Notes: generated from the sequence alone by a model not told the origin. A stretch of 64,000 bases of DNA from Simplicispira psychrophila DSM 11588 (GCF_000688255.1 NZ_JHYS01000011.1:1-64000); one strand, 5' to 3'. Positions 29,512 through 39,055 are shown, counted from the first letter of the stretch. Made by a program: numbers and translations.

Positions 29512-30243
29512 TTAGCGCAATAGCTTGCGCAGCGCTGGCCATACGTTATCCAGCATTTGCGGATGTGCTTGTGCCAAGGGGTGGATCCGGTCGGGCTGAA
29601 ACAGCGCCATAGCGTCGATCTTGTCCGCAATCCCCTTGAGCAAGAACGGCACTAGTGCCGTTTTGTTTTTTTGCGCGACCGAGTCAAAAATATGCACGAA
29701 CCGGCTGGCGTAATCGCTGCCGTAGTTGGGAGGCAATTGCATGCCGATCAGCAACACTTTGGCGCCCGTTTTTTGTGCTGCTTGCACCATTGCCGATAAA
29801 TTTTCTTCTGTATTTTTTAGCGGCAGACCGCGCAAGGCGTCGTTGCCGCCCAGTTCGATGACCACGACGCTTGGCTGGTGCAGCGCCAGTAGGGCGCCCA
29901 GGCGCGAACGTCCCCCTGAAGTGGTGTCGCCGCTCACACTGGCGTTGACCACGGTGGCGGCGATTTTTTCTGCCTGCAGGCGTTTTTCCAGCAAAGCCAC
30001 CCAGCCTGCGCCGCGTGCCAAGCCATATTCGGCGCTCAGCGAATCGCCCAGCACCAAAATGGTTTGCGTAGTGGCCGCTGGCTTGCTGCCTGTCTTGGCC
30101 GTGGGGGCCGTCTGCGATTTTTGGGCCCAAGCTGGCATAGGGCACACCACAGCGGCGGCACTGGACAGCCAAACGATAAAGTCACGTCGATATACGTTTT
30201 CGGCGCTTTCGGCGCTTTGAGCGTTTTGAGTGTTTTGATTCAA
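29512..30243 (-). CDS. tesA: GDSL-type arylesterase / thioesterase I, exported
   Basis: This 243-residue SGNH hydrolase has block I ILVLGDSLSAEYGL (nucleophile serine), the glycine and asparagine blocks with VVVIELGGNDALRGLP, and block V in PDRIHPLAQAHP. The N-terminus has a twin-arginine-like YRRDFIVWLSSAAAVV ending AWAQ, so export to the periplasm is likely. TTG 30243 is chosen because no ATG exists before the signal peptide. Its neighbour on the other strand is a YbbA-like ATPase, as in E. coli (tesA-ybbA). The two genes share a palindromic ribosome binding site. Confidence 0.88.
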   Translation of the reverse strand: MNQNTQNAQSAESAENVYRRDFIVWLSSAAAVVCPMPAWAQKSQTAPTAKTGSKPAATTQTILVLGDSLSAEYGLARGAGWVALLEKRLQAEKIAATVVNASVSGDTTSGGRSRLGALLALHQPSVVVIELGGNDALRGLPLKNTEENLSAMVQAAQKTGAKVLLIGMQLPPNYGSDYASRFVHIFDSVAQKNKTALVPFLLKGIADKIDAMALFQPDRIHPLAQAHPQMLDNVWPALRKLLR

Positions 30244-30248
30244 AGTAC

Positions 30249-30256
30249 AAGGCCTT
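30249..30256. promoter_or_regulatory. Palindromic AAGGCCTT serving as ribosome binding site for both divergent genes
   Basis: On the plus strand AAGG is 6 nt before ATG 30259 (ybbA-like); on the minus strand AAGG is 9 nt before TTG 30243 (tesA). The two start codons are only 15 bp apart, so each promoter must lie inside the other's coding region or leader. Confidence 0.5.
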
Positions 30257-30258
30257 TC

Positions 30259-30951
30259 ATGAGCGAATCCTCTGCGATACCTGCCACGCCCCTGATCGCG
30301 GTAGAGCATGTGTACAAATCCGTCACCGATTCCACCGGTACGCTCGATATTTTGCGGGATATCGACTTCCAGCTGGCGCCCAGGGAGACTGTCGCTATTG
30401 TGGGCGCGTCCGGCTCGGGCAAAAGCACCTTGCTGTCGATCATTGCCGGGCTGGACACGCCTACGCGCGGCACGGTGCGGTTGGCGGGCCAAGACCTGTT
30501 TGTGCTGGACGAAGACGGTCGGGCGGCGCTGCGGGCACAAAAAATCGGTTTTGTGTTTCAGAGCTTCCAGCTCATGGGCAACCTGACAGCGTTAGAGAAC
30601 GTCATGCTGCCGCTGGAACTGGCCGACCGGCGCGATGCGCGTAAAGCCGCGACTGAGATGCTGACCCATGTTGGTCTCAGTCAGCGCCTGGGCCATTACC
30701 CCAAGGTGCTCAGCGGCGGCGAGCAGCAGCGCGTGGCGCTGGCGCGGGCCTTTGTCATGCAGCCGGCGGTACTGCTGGCCGATGAACCTACCGGTAGTTT
30801 GGACTTCGCCACCGGTGAAACCATCATGCAGCTGATGTTTGATCTGAACCGCGAGCAGGGCACTACGCTGGTACTGGTGACCCACGACCGCGCCATTGCG
30901 CAGCGCTGCGAGCGTGTCATCACTATCGAGGCCGGCCAGGCCACGGGCTGA
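30259..30951 (+). CDS. ybbA: ABC transporter ATP-binding protein (YbbA/LolD-like)
   Basis: This 230-residue ATPase has Walker A VGASGSGKSTLLSI, Q-loop FVFQSFQLMG, the signature LSGGEQQRVALARA, and Walker B AVLLADEPTGSLD with the H-loop VLVTHDRA. It is of the MacB/LolD/YbbA type that works with a FtsX-like permease in moving lipids or peptides. In E. coli the permease ybbP follows; here the next gene is the convergent sstT, so the permease is missing locally. Frame and start are supported by AAGG 6 bp upstream. Confidence 0.92.
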   Translation: MSESSAIPATPLIAVEHVYKSVTDSTGTLDILRDIDFQLAPRETVAIVGASGSGKSTLLSIIAGLDTPTRGTVRLAGQDLFVLDEDGRAALRAQKIGFVFQSFQLMGNLTALENVMLPLELADRRDARKAATEMLTHVGLSQRLGHYPKVLSGGEQQRVALARAFVMQPAVLLADEPTGSLDFATGETIMQLMFDLNREQGTTLVLVTHDRAIAQRCERVITIEAGQATG

Positions 30952-30987
30952 CAAGAGCTGACCGCAGCTCAGCGGCCAGCGTGGCTG

Positions 30988-32208
30988 TCAGCGCGCCAGT
31001 GGGCGCTCTGCCGCGCGGCAGGCCACGGCGGTGAACAGCACATCAGTGGATGAATTGAGCGCCGTCTCGGCTGAATCTTGCAAGATGCCGATGATGAAAC
31101 CAATTGCCACGACCTGCATGGCGACATCGTTGGAAATGCCAAACAGGCTGCACGCCAAGGGAATCAGCAGCAGCGAGCCACCGGCCACGCCTGATGCGCC
31201 GCAGGCGCACACCGCTGCCACCACGCACAGCAGCAGCGCCGTCGGCACATCCACGGCAATGCCCAGGGTGTGCACGGCGGCCAGCGACAGCACGCTGATG
31301 GTGATGGCGGCGCCGGCCATATTGATGGTGGCACCCAGCGGAATGGCGATGCTGTAGGTGTCCTCGTTCAGATTTAGGCGCTTGGCCAGTGCCAGGTTGA
31401 TGGGAATATTGGCGGCCGAACTGCGCGTGAAGAACGCCGTCACGCCGCTCTCGCGCAGGCAGGTGAACACCAGCGGATAGGGGTTGTTGCGCAGCACGGC
31501 AAAGACAATCAGGGGATTGACCACCAGGGCGACAAACACCATGCAGCCCATCAGCACACCCAGCAGGTGCGCGTAGCCCCATAGCGCCTGCTCGCCAGCT
31601 TCGGAAAAAGTGCTGGCCACCAGACCCAGAATACCCAGCGGGGCAAAGCGGATCACCAATTGAATGATGAGCGTGATGCCAGCCGACAGATCGGCCATGA
31701 CAGCGCGGGTGCCGGCGCTGGCGTGGCGCAGGGCCATGCCAAACGCTACGGCCCAGGCCAGAATGCCGATGTAGTTGGCATTCATCAGGGCGCGCACCGG
31801 GTTGTCCACCACATTCATCAGCAAGGTCAGCATGACGTCTTGGATGCGCGTCGGGCCATTGGCTGCCTCGGCGGCGCCTTGCAGTACCAGCGTGGACGGA
31901 AACCACATGCTGGCCGTGACGCCGACGATGGCCGCTGACAGCGTGCCCACCAGATACAGCGCCAGCACCGGCCGCAGATGCGTGGCCTGGCCGGGTCTGT
32001 GGTTGCTGATGGCCGCAACCACCAGAATGAACACCAGTACCGGTGCCACTGCCTTGAGTGCCGATATGAACAGCGTGCCCAGAATGGCCACTTTGGGCGT
32101 GGCATTTGGAAATAGCACGGCCAGGGCGACGCCGGCCAATAGGGCGATCACAATTTGTGTGACCAGACTGGTGCGCTGGGCCCAGCGCAGCAGAGGATTG
32201 GAAGTCAT
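30988..32208 (-). CDS. sstT: Serine/threonine:Na+ symporter
   Basis: This 406-residue member of the dicarboxylate/amino acid:cation symporter family takes up serine and threonine with sodium. Visible are eight or so hydrophobic segments, the helical hairpin region with [36 protein letters not shown], and the SstT ending [20 protein letters not shown]. Length matches E. coli SstT (414). Divergent from rlmB with a 315-bp gap. Confidence 0.94.
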   Translation of the reverse strand: MTSNPLLRWAQRTSLVTQIVIALLAGVALAVLFPNATPKVAILGTLFISALKAVAPVLVFILVVAAISNHRPGQATHLRPVLALYLVGTLSAAIVGVTASMWFPSTLVLQGAAEAANGPTRIQDVMLTLLMNVVDNPVRALMNANYIGILAWAVAFGMALRHASAGTRAVMADLSAGITLIIQLVIRFAPLGILGLVASTFSEAGEQALWGYAHLLGVLMGCMVFVALVVNPLIVFAVLRNNPYPLVFTCLRESGVTAFFTRSSAANIPINLALAKRLNLNEDTYSIAIPLGATINMAGAAITISVLSLAAVHTLGIAVDVPTALLLCVVAAVCACGASGVAGGSLLLIPLACSLFGISNDVAMQVVAIGFIIGILQDSAETALNSSTDVLFTAVACRAAERPLAR

Positions 32209-32523
32209 GGGGTGAAAACTCAGGTAAGGCCGGCGTATGGCAGGGCCACGCTGTGCACCCCACCGCCGCCGGCAGCCATGGAAAAAGCCGACGAATCATT
32301 CGCCAAGCCCCACAAACCACGCGTCACGGCGCTGTCAGCGGCGCCCCGCAAGGCGCAGCAAAAGGCGTAAAAAAAGGCGTAGGCAAAGCGCCGTGTCAAC
32401 GCGGGATTCGTGAAAGAGCGCGATTCTAGGCGGTGTTTGCACCCTGCCAAGCGCAAACCCTTGTACCCCCAAGGGCGGGTGTATGGCGGGGACAGTAGGA
32501 CAATGCCCGGATAATCGCGCCCC
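32209..32523. other. Intergenic gap between sstT and rlmB
   Basis: No supportable gene is seen in these 315 bp. There is a short direct repeat AAAAGGCGTA / AAAAGGCGTA (about 32360-32382), and GATAAT (32510-32515) could be an rlmB -10 box with a very short leader. The rest looks ordinary. Confidence 0.5.
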
Positions 32524-33273
32524 ATGTCCTCCCCCAAAGTCCTTTTCGGCTTCCATGCCGTGGGCGTGCGTCTCAAGACCGCCCCCAAATCCATCATCGA
32601 GATCTACTACGAAGTGACGCGCCGCGATGCGCGGATGCGCCAGTTTCTCGACCGTGCCAACGAAGCCGGTGCCCGCCTGATCGAAGCCGACAGCGTGCGC
32701 ATTGCCAAACTGGCTGGCAGCCACGGCCACCAGGGTGTGGCGGCACGCGTTGAAGCGGTAGCGCAGGTCACCTCGCTGGACGAACTGCTTGAAGACCTCG
32801 AAGCCGCTGGCATTGATCAGCCACTGTTGCTGGTGCTGGATGGCGTGACCGATCCGCACAATCTGGGCGCCTGCCTGCGCGTGGCCGACGGTGCCGGTGC
32901 CCATGCTGTGATTGCCCCTAAAGACCACGCCGTGGGCGTCAACGCCACCGTGGCCAAGGTGGCCAGCGGTGCAGCTGAAACCGTGCCGTATTTCATGGTG
33001 ACCAATTTGGCGCGCACGCTGAAAGAACTCAAGGAGCGCAACATCTGGATCATTGGTACCAGCGACGATGCGCCACAAACCATCTACCAGGCTGACCTGA
33101 AAGGCCCGGTGGCGCTGGTGCTGGGTGCCGAAGGCGACGGTATGCGCCAGCTGACGCGCAAAACCTGCGACGCGTTGGTCAGCATCCCGATGAAGGGCGC
33201 TGTCGAGAGCCTGAACGTCTCGGTCGCCAGCGGCGTGTGTTTGTATGAAGCACTGCGCCAGCGCGGCGGATAA
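32524..33273 (+). CDS. rlmB: 23S rRNA (guanosine-2'-O-)-methyltransferase
   Basis: This 249-residue SpoU/TrmH-type methyltransferase modifies G2251 in 23S rRNA. The N-terminal substrate-binding domain ([18 protein letters not shown]) is followed by the trefoil-knot domain with motif 1 [20 protein letters not shown], motif 2 [20 protein letters not shown] and motif 3 [20 protein letters not shown]. Length is family-like (E. coli 243). It ends 9 bp from the convergent cytochrome gene. Confidence 0.96.
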   Translation: MSSPKVLFGFHAVGVRLKTAPKSIIEIYYEVTRRDARMRQFLDRANEAGARLIEADSVRIAKLAGSHGHQGVAARVEAVAQVTSLDELLEDLEAAGIDQPLLLVLDGVTDPHNLGACLRVADGAGAHAVIAPKDHAVGVNATVAKVASGAAETVPYFMVTNLARTLKELKERNIWIIGTSDDAPQTIYQADLKGPVALVLGAEGDGMRQLTRKTCDALVSIPMKGAVESLNVSVASGVCLYEALRQRGG

Positions 33274-33282
33274 AGCGCAACC

Positions 33283-33873
33283 TCAGGGCAGTTGCCCCAA
33301 GTAGCTCGTTACGGCCTGGGTTTCCATTTCCGTCAGGCGCGAGGCCACCAGATGCATGGCCTCGTTGTCGTTGGTGCGGGTGCGCTGGTTGAAGTCTTTC
33401 AGCTGCGACAGCAGATAGCGCGTGTTTTGCCCAGCCAGACGCGGCAAGGTGGCAGTGCCATAGGCGTTCTCGCCATGGCAACTGGTGCACGCGGGTACGC
33501 CAGACCAGGTATTGCCCTTGGTGTAGATGTAACGTCCCACCGCCACCAAGTCGGTGTCTGACACCCGCTGGATTTTGGCCGGCTGGTTGGCAAAAAATGC
33601 CGCCAAGCCGGCAATGTTCTTGTCCGACAAGTCTGCCGCCTGGGGTGCCATGGTTTCGCTGACACGCTTTTTCGAGCGGAAGTCTTGCAATTGCTTGACC
33701 AGGTATTCCTGGTTCTGCCCGGCCAGCGAGGGAAAGATGGGTGAGGTTGAATGTCCTTTGGCGCCATGGCAGGTGGAGCAGCGCCCGCTGACGAGCGCCT
33801 CCACCTCCGCGTCAGCCGCCATGGCTGAGGTGGCAAACAGGGCGCCAAGGAGGGCTACATACAGTTTTGTCAT
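33283..33873 (-). CDS. Cytochrome c4-like diheme cytochrome
   Basis: This 196-residue protein has a signal peptide (LYVALLGALFATSAMAADA) and two heme c sites, CSTCH and CTSCH, in two similar halves. Distal Met ligands are likely in KRVSETMAPQAADLSD and NDNEAMHLVASRL. Cytochromes of this type carry electrons in the periplasm, often to cbb3 oxidase. It depends on the Ccm system encoded at 58-64 kb for heme attachment. ATG 33873. Confidence 0.92.
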   Translation of the reverse strand: MTKLYVALLGALFATSAMAADAEVEALVSGRCSTCHGAKGHSTSPIFPSLAGQNQEYLVKQLQDFRSKKRVSETMAPQAADLSDKNIAGLAAFFANQPAKIQRVSDTDLVAVGRYIYTKGNTWSGVPACTSCHGENAYGTATLPRLAGQNTRYLLSQLKDFNQRTRTNDNEAMHLVASRLTEMETQAVTSYLGQLP

Positions 33874-33952
33874 GGGGAAAGCCCAGGTGAGGTGAAATGG
33901 AGCAGCAGATTAGCGGATCAGCCAGCGAAGCGCCATTGTCCCGTTTTTACCG

Positions 33953-34540
33953 TTACACCCAGCCCAGGGCGCCCAACAGGGCGCCCGCGCCCAGCAGCCA
34001 CAGGATGTGCAGCCGGGTGCGCCACACCAGCAGCATCACGCCGACCGTCAGCAGCCACAGCGGCCAGTCGGTAGTCGGTGCGCCCTGGGCGCGGCCTAGG
34101 ACCCAGGCGGTGGACAGGACCAGCCCGATGACGATCGGCGCCATGCCTTGCTTGAAGGCGCGTACGCTGCGCCGGTCACGGTGGCGGTGTGCCCAGCGCG
34201 TGGCCATCCAGGTCAGGGTAGAACTGGGTAGCATGATGCCGACCATGGTCAGCGCCGCGCCCAGCAACCCATAGGCCCAGCCGCTGACGCCGGGGCCGCC
34301 GGCGTTCAGGCCGACGTTCCAGCCCAGCAGTGCGATGAACAGCACATTCGGCCCGGGTGCGGCCTGTGCCAGGGCAATGCTGGCGTTGAACTGCACATCG
34401 GTTATCCAGTCTTGTTGGCTGACCAGAAAACGGTGCATATCAGGCGCTGTGGCAATGGCACCGCCGACGGCCAGCAGCGACAGCGACAGATAGTAAAAAA
34501 ATAGCTGAACCCAGTCCGCCGTGTGCAGTGACAGGTTCAT
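33953..34540 (-). CDS. Short-chain chromate (CHR) transporter, second subunit
   Basis: This 195-residue membrane protein belongs to the CHR family. It has about five hydrophobic segments and the family motif VGGAIATAPDMHRFLVSQQD and AQAAPGPNVLFIALLG. ATG 34540 overlaps the stop of the first subunit (ATGA, 34537-34540). Short CHR proteins come as pairs and together equal one ChrA; they may export chromate, though activity is not certain. No chrB regulator is nearby. Confidence 0.88.
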   Translation of the reverse strand: MNLSLHTADWVQLFFYYLSLSLLAVGGAIATAPDMHRFLVSQQDWITDVQFNASIALAQAAPGPNVLFIALLGWNVGLNAGGPGVSGWAYGLLGAALTMVGIMLPSSTLTWMATRWAHRHRDRRSVRAFKQGMAPIVIGLVLSTAWVLGRAQGAPTTDWPLWLLTVGVMLLVWRTRLHILWLLGAGALLGALGWV

Positions 34541-35130
34541 GGCGCGATCTTTCGCCACGTCAGCACGCAGGCCGAGCCGCCCAGCACCAGCAGCATCCAT
34601 GGCAGCGGCACACGCAGCCAAGCCATGGCGACAAAGGTGGCGAGGGCAAATGCTGCACTGGACAGCCGCCCCAGCGGGTGCTTTTGCAGTGCCATCGCCA
34701 GCTTCAGACCGGTGCCACCAATCAAACCCGCCGCCACCGCGCCCATGCCGCGCAGCGCGCCGGCCACGGCGGGGTGCGCCGCCCAATGCGCATACACCAG
34801 TGCTAAGCCCAGCACCAGTACCAGCGGCAGCGTCAGCATCCCCGCCAATGCGGCAAAAGCGCCGCGCCAGCCAAAATAGCGATCGCCGATCATGATCGAC
34901 AGATTGACCACATTCGGCCCCGGCATCACCTGGGCTACAGCCCAGTCCTCGACGAATGCCTCATTTGTCATCCAGCGCTTTTTCTCGACCAGTTCGCGCT
35001 GCACCACGGCCAAAACCCCGCCAAAACCCTGCAGTGCCAGCCAGGTGAAAGACCAGAACAGATCTGAAGGATTGGCCGGACGGGGTGCAGCCAGGGTGTC
35101 GGTGAGGGAGGCGGACTGGGGGGAAAGCAT
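34537..35130 (-). CDS. Short-chain chromate (CHR) transporter, first subunit
   Basis: This 197-residue partner has FWSFTWLALQGFGGVLAVVQ, VEDWAVAQVMPGPNVVNLSI and further hydrophobic segments. ATG 35130 is preferred (the in-frame region above comes from a dispersed repeat). It is translated just before the second subunit with a 4-nt overlap. Together they form a heterodimer of half-transporters. Confidence 0.88.
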   Translation of the reverse strand: MLSPQSASLTDTLAAPRPANPSDLFWSFTWLALQGFGGVLAVVQRELVEKKRWMTNEAFVEDWAVAQVMPGPNVVNLSIMIGDRYFGWRGAFAALAGMLTLPLVLVLGLALVYAHWAAHPAVAGALRGMGAVAAGLIGGTGLKLAMALQKHPLGRLSSAAFALATFVAMAWLRVPLPWMLLVLGGSACVLTWRKIAP

Positions 35131-35137
35131 GGTGAAT

Positions 35138-35199
35138 TTAAATGAAATCGGCTCACAGCCCATATACATCAAGCGCTTTAAGCTATCAAAATTAAAGCA
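35138..35199 (-). repeat. Dispersed repeat copy upstream of the chromate pair
   Basis: Minus strand reading: TTTTGATAGCTTAAAGCGCT, TGATGTATATGGGCTGTGAG, CCGATTTCATTTA. A moderately diverged copy, directly upstream of the first chr gene and 120 bp before the FAH gene. Confidence 0.6.
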
Positions 35200-35321
35200 A
35201 TTCGGTGGACTGCAGCAGGCGGAAAAAGCGCTTGATGGTACGCCTGCATCGGACGATTTTCAGTGCGTCAGCGCAAAATCCAAACCCCAAGCAAAATTCC
35301 AAAAAACCCAAGGAGACACCC

Positions 35322-36167
35322 ATGAAACTGGTTCGTTATGGCCCCGCTGGCGCAGAGCGCGCGGGACTGGTGGATACGCAAGGCGTGCTACGTGATCTGT
35401 CGATGTTGTTGCCCGATATTGGTCCGGCCCAACTCAGCCCGCGCACCCTGGCCGCGCTGACCACCATCGATGCCAGTCGCCTGCCTGCGGTCGATGGCCA
35501 GCCGCGTCTGGGCTGCCCGGTGGGCAGCGTCGGCAAGATCGTTTGCGTCGGCCTGAACTACGCCGACCACGCGCTCGAAGCCGGTTTGCAAGCGCCCACC
35601 GAGCCGGTGCTGTTCATGAAGGCGACCACTGCACTGAACGGCCCGAATGACTCGGTGCGCCTTCCCCCCGGCGCACAAAAGACCGACTGGGAGGTGGAAT
35701 TGGGCATCGTCATTGGCACCCGTGCCAGCCACATCACCGAGGCCGACGCCTTGCAGCATGTCGCTGGCTATGTGCTGGCCAACGATGTTTCCGAGCGCAG
35801 CTACCAGACCGAGCGCGGTGGCCAATGGGACAAGGGCAAGGGATGCGACACCTTCGCCCCGATCGGCCCGTGGCTGGTGACAGCCGACGAAGTGCCCGAC
35901 CCTCACGCCATCGCTCTGTGGTTGGAAGTCAACGGCCAGCGCGTACAGGACGGCCATACGCGCAACTTCATTTTTGGCGTGCCCACGGTGCTGGCCTACA
36001 TCAGCCAGTTCATGACGCTGGAGCCCGGCGACATCGTGCTGACTGGCACCCCTGCCGGCGTCGGCCTGGGCCAGAAGCCCGTGCCATGGTTCTTGAAGCC
36101 TGGTGACGTGGTGCGGCTGGGTGCCAGCGGCCTGGGTGAGCAGGTGCAAACCTGCACCGGCAGTTAG
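35322..36167 (+). CDS. Fumarylacetoacetate hydrolase (FAH)-family protein
   Basis: This 281-residue enzyme has the FAH fold with GKIVCVGLNYADHALEAG, the metal-binding acids in DWEVELGIVIG, VAGYVLANDVSERSYQ and DIVLTGTPAGVGLG. Members cleave or hydrate C-C bonds of 2-oxo acids and include ureidoglycolate lyase-like and acylpyruvase enzymes; the ending YISQFMTLEPGDIVLTGTPA is like 2-hydroxyhepta-type isomerases. Substrate cannot be decided. ATG 35322 has AAGGAG 9 bp upstream. Confidence 0.9.
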   Translation: MKLVRYGPAGAERAGLVDTQGVLRDLSMLLPDIGPAQLSPRTLAALTTIDASRLPAVDGQPRLGCPVGSVGKIVCVGLNYADHALEAGLQAPTEPVLFMKATTALNGPNDSVRLPPGAQKTDWEVELGIVIGTRASHITEADALQHVAGYVLANDVSERSYQTERGGQWDKGKGCDTFAPIGPWLVTADEVPDPHAIALWLEVNGQRVQDGHTRNFIFGVPTVLAYISQFMTLEPGDIVLTGTPAGVGLGQKPVPWFLKPGDVVRLGASGLGEQVQTCTGS

Positions 36168-36201
36168 GCGATCCAAGCCCACTAGGGCGCCACGGCCACG
36201 A

Positions 36202-36234
36202 AAAAGCGCACAGGACATCATGTCCTGTGCGCTG
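36202..36234 (-). terminator. Strong terminator on the minus strand after a micro-gene
   Basis: A perfect 14-bp inverted repeat (AGCGCACAGGACAT / ATGTCCTGTGCGCT, 36206-36234, center C) runs on the minus strand into five T (36206-36202). It terminates the small gene at 36256-36330. The hairpin may also help stop transcripts from the FAH gene on the other strand, though no T tract follows there. Confidence 0.8.
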
Positions 36235-36255
36235 TTGGTCTTGAAACGTGCAGCG

Positions 36256-36330
36256 TTAAAAAACGCCAAAAAGCATCAGCAAAATAATGACGGTAATTGG
36301 AACACCGAGAAGCCAGGCAATGACAGGCAT
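36256..36330 (-). CDS. 24-residue predicted membrane peptide
   Basis: ATG 36330 is preceded by AGGAG with 6-nt spacing; the frame MPVIAWLLGVPITVIILL then MLFGVF ends at TAA 36256. Almost all residues are hydrophobic, so it should span the inner membrane once. A strong terminator follows 22 bp later, so it is a self-contained transcription unit. Function unknown; similar mini membrane proteins exist in related bacteria by recollection. Too short for standard gene callers. Confidence 0.7.
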   Translation of the reverse strand: MPVIAWLLGVPITVIILLMLFGVF

Positions 36331-36552
36331 GTGAATCTCCTAAAAAAGTTATGTCAGTGCCTTCACTGTAAGAGCGGCACCGACGCGTCTGCGTGAGTAC
36401 AGGTCACGTCTTGGCGTAGCCCGCTGCCTACACACAAAGGCCGGCCTTAGCGCAGCGCGCCGACAGCAACACAGCTTGCTAGCTGACACCCCACAGCGCC
36501 AAGCTGCTGCACCATCGCGCAAAGGTGTATTCCCTATTTTCATGAGGCTCCT

Positions 36553-37914
36553 ATGACCTGTTTGCCTATTTTTTTGCGTTGCAGTGCACTCGCTGCCGCC
36601 GTGTTTTCTTTCGGTTGTTCCATGGCAGGCCCGGCACAGGCGCCTGGGGTCCCGGTCGGCGTCGGCCCTGCGCCCGTGCTGCCAGCGCCAGAAAAAAACC
36701 TCATTCCCACGGTCAACATTGCCCCGGCGGTGGGCTGGTCCCAAAGCCAGGGTCCGCGCGCCATGGCGGGGCTGACAGTCACCGCCTTTGCCAGCGGCCT
36801 GGACCACCCGCGCTGGGTGTATGTGTTGCCCAACGGGGATGTGCTGGTGGCCGAGAGCAACAAACCCGATAAGCAAGGCCAAGACGCCGACAAGGACAAC
36901 AAAGGCATCAAGGGCTGGGTGATGGGCAAAGTGATGCAGCGCGCTGGTGCTGGTGTGGCCTCGGCGGACCGTATCACGCTGCTGCGCGACACCAACGGCG
37001 ACGGCGTGGCCGATGTGCGCAGCGTCTTTGTGCAAAACCTGCACTCGCCCTTTGGCATGGTGCTGGTGGGTAATGATTTTTACGTCGCCAACACCGATGG
37101 TGTGCTGCGCTTTGCGTACACCGAGGGTCAGACGACCCTCACCGGCGCGCCTACCCCACTGACCGACCTGCCTGCTGGCAACATCAATCACCACTGGACT
37201 AAAAGTCTGATCGCCAGCCCCGATGGCAAAAAACTCTATGCCACCGTCGGCTCGAACAGCAACATTGCCGAAAACGGCATCGCCGCCGAAGCAGGGCGCG
37301 CCGCCATTTGGGAGATCGACCGCGCCAGCGGGAAAAAACGCCTGTTTGCCAGCGGCCTGCGCAACCCCAACGGCATGGGCTGGGCACCCGGCACCGGCGC
37401 CCTGTGGACGGTGGTCAACGAGCGCGATGAGCTGGGCAACGACCTGGTGCCCGACTACCTCACTTCAGTGCAGGACGGCGCCTTTTACGGCTGGCCTTAC
37501 AGCTATTACGGTCAGCATGTAGATGTACGCGTCCAGCCCCAGCGTCCCGACTTGGTGGCCAAGGCAATAGCACCTGACTACGCTCTGGGTAGCCATGTGG
37601 CACCGCTGGGTATGGCGTTTGCACAGGGCCAGGCGCTGGCACCCCAGCTCGCCAATGGTGCCTTTGTGGGCGAGCATGGCTCTTGGAATCGCAAGGAATT
37701 GAATGGCTACAAGGTGGTGTTCGTGCCGTTCGACAAGGGTCAGCCCGTCGGCCTGCCGTTGGACGTGCTGACCGGCTTTTTGAGCGAAGACGGCAAAGCC
37801 TTTGGCCGTCCAGTGGGCGTGGCCATCGACCCGCGCGGTGCGCTGCTCGTGGCGGATGACGTAGGCAACGGGGTGTGGCGTGTCACGGGGCCAGGTGTCG
37901 CTTCCGCCCGGTGA
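36553..37914 (+). CDS. PQQ-type sugar/sorbosone dehydrogenase-like protein, exported
   Basis: This 453-residue protein has an N-terminal export signal with a possible lipobox (VFSFGCSM, cysteine about 22). The rest is a six-bladed propeller of the soluble glucose/L-sorbosone dehydrogenase group: [74 protein letters not shown] and [16 protein letters not shown]. Such proteins may use PQQ and calcium in the periplasm to oxidise sugars; many homologues lack proven activity. No PQQ genes are nearby. ATG 36553. Confidence 0.88.
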   Translation: MTCLPIFLRCSALAAAVFSFGCSMAGPAQAPGVPVGVGPAPVLPAPEKNLIPTVNIAPAVGWSQSQGPRAMAGLTVTAFASGLDHPRWVYVLPNGDVLVAESNKPDKQGQDADKDNKGIKGWVMGKVMQRAGAGVASADRITLLRDTNGDGVADVRSVFVQNLHSPFGMVLVGNDFYVANTDGVLRFAYTEGQTTLTGAPTPLTDLPAGNINHHWTKSLIASPDGKKLYATVGSNSNIAENGIAAEAGRAAIWEIDRASGKKRLFASGLRNPNGMGWAPGTGALWTVVNERDELGNDLVPDYLTSVQDGAFYGWPYSYYGQHVDVRVQPQRPDLVAKAIAPDYALGSHVAPLGMAFAQGQALAPQLANGAFVGEHGSWNRKELNGYKVVFVPFDKGQPVGLPLDVLTGFLSEDGKAFGRPVGVAIDPRGALLVADDVGNGVWRVTGPGVASAR

Positions 37915-37940
37915 GTTGAAAATCTTCTTTCAGTACCTCA

Positions 37941-38058
37941 AAAGGCGTTCAAAAGCCCTATGGCTGGAACTGGGGTGCTGTGCGCAATCCTCCTCATGAG
38001 CTATCAAAAAAATAGCTTCTACCGCTTAATTGATAAGCGTTTCGGGGTGATTTGACAT
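37941..38058. repeat. Inverted pair of dispersed repeats
   Basis: Plus-strand copy at 38008-38058 (AAATAGCTTCTACCGCTTAA, TGATAAGCGTTTCGGGG) faces a minus-strand copy at 37941-38010 (TGATAGCTCATGAGGAGGAT, CCATAGGGCTTTTGAA). They meet at GAGCTATCAAAAAAATAGCT. This lies in the 250-bp gap between the sugar dehydrogenase and VIT genes. Confidence 0.6.
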
Positions 38059-38167
38059 GAGAAATGAAAGTCTGACCTCTCTTGATTTCAGTGTCCATTT
38101 GGTGATTGACGAATAGCTGTTCTGGCCTGTACCCTGACAGCCTTCAAGACGCTGACCCAAACCCGCC

Positions 38168-38878
38168 ATGACCTCTGCCACGCGCCGTCTGCACCAGGAA
38201 CACCACCGCAGCGCCCGCATCGGCTGGCTGCGCGCCGCCGTGCTGGGTGCCAATGACGGCATTGTCTCCACTGCCAGCTTGGTGGTGGGCGTGGCGGCAG
38301 CGCAGGCCACTCCCTCTGCCATCGTCATGACAGCGGTGGCCGGGCTGGTGGCTGGTGCCATGTCGATGGCGGCAGGTGAATATGTGTCAGTGCATTCGCA
38401 GGCCGACACTGAAAAAGCCGACCTTGACCGGGAGCGCCGCGAATTGGCCACCGACCCGCAGGCCGAACAGCGTGAGCTGGCCACCATCTACGAGCGCCGG
38501 GGTCTGGCCCCTGCGCTGGCGCAGCAGGTGGCCCAGCAGCTCATGGCGCACGACGCGCTGGCTGCGCACGCGCGCGACGAGCTCGAAGTCTCGGAAACCA
38601 TGGCTGCACGCCCGGTGCAGGCCGCGCTCACATCCGCCGCCAGTTTTGCTGCCGGCGCTGCCTTGCCGCTGCTGGTGGTGGTCGTGGCGCCAGCAGGTGG
38701 CCTGCTGGCCTGGGTATCGGGCACGGCACTGGTCTTTCTGGCCCTGTTGGGTGCCCTGGCTGCGCACACCGGCGGTGCGGGCATCTGGCTGGGCGCCGGG
38801 CGCGTTACCTTCTGGGGCGCGCTGGCCATGGCCACTACGGCAGGTGTGGGGGCGTTGTTTGGGGCGCCGGTGGGCTGA
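38168..38878 (+). CDS. VIT1/CCC1-family iron/manganese transporter
   Basis: This 236-residue membrane protein has the family start HQEHHRSARIGWLRAAVLGA, NDGIVSTASLVVGVAAA, and AGLVAGAMSMAAGEYVSVHS with further hydrophobic segments at the C-terminus. The middle (about 80-150) is a charged Glu/Ala-rich soluble region (ERRGLAPALAQQVAQQLMAH, DALAAHARDELE), as in bacterial VIT proteins with metal-binding helices. It probably exports Fe or Mn. ATG 38168. Confidence 0.92.
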   Translation: MTSATRRLHQEHHRSARIGWLRAAVLGANDGIVSTASLVVGVAAAQATPSAIVMTAVAGLVAGAMSMAAGEYVSVHSQADTEKADLDRERRELATDPQAEQRELATIYERRGLAPALAQQVAQQLMAHDALAAHARDELEVSETMAARPVQAALTSAASFAAGAALPLLVVVVAPAGGLLAWVSGTALVFLALLGALAAHTGGAGIWLGAGRVTFWGALAMATTAGVGALFGAPVG

Positions 38879-39055
38879 TCTGCCCACTTCAGTTCGCTGG
38901 CAGCGTTGTGTTCCCAGCGCCAGATGAGGGCGTGTGCCGCTGGTGCGGTGCGGTCGGTGTCTGCAGTGCTGAGACTGCGGAAAGCGCGGCAGCAACAAGC
39001 CCTCTTCTGTGCGGAAGAGGGCTACAGGGCGCAGCGCGTTCAGCGCAAGGAAGGT

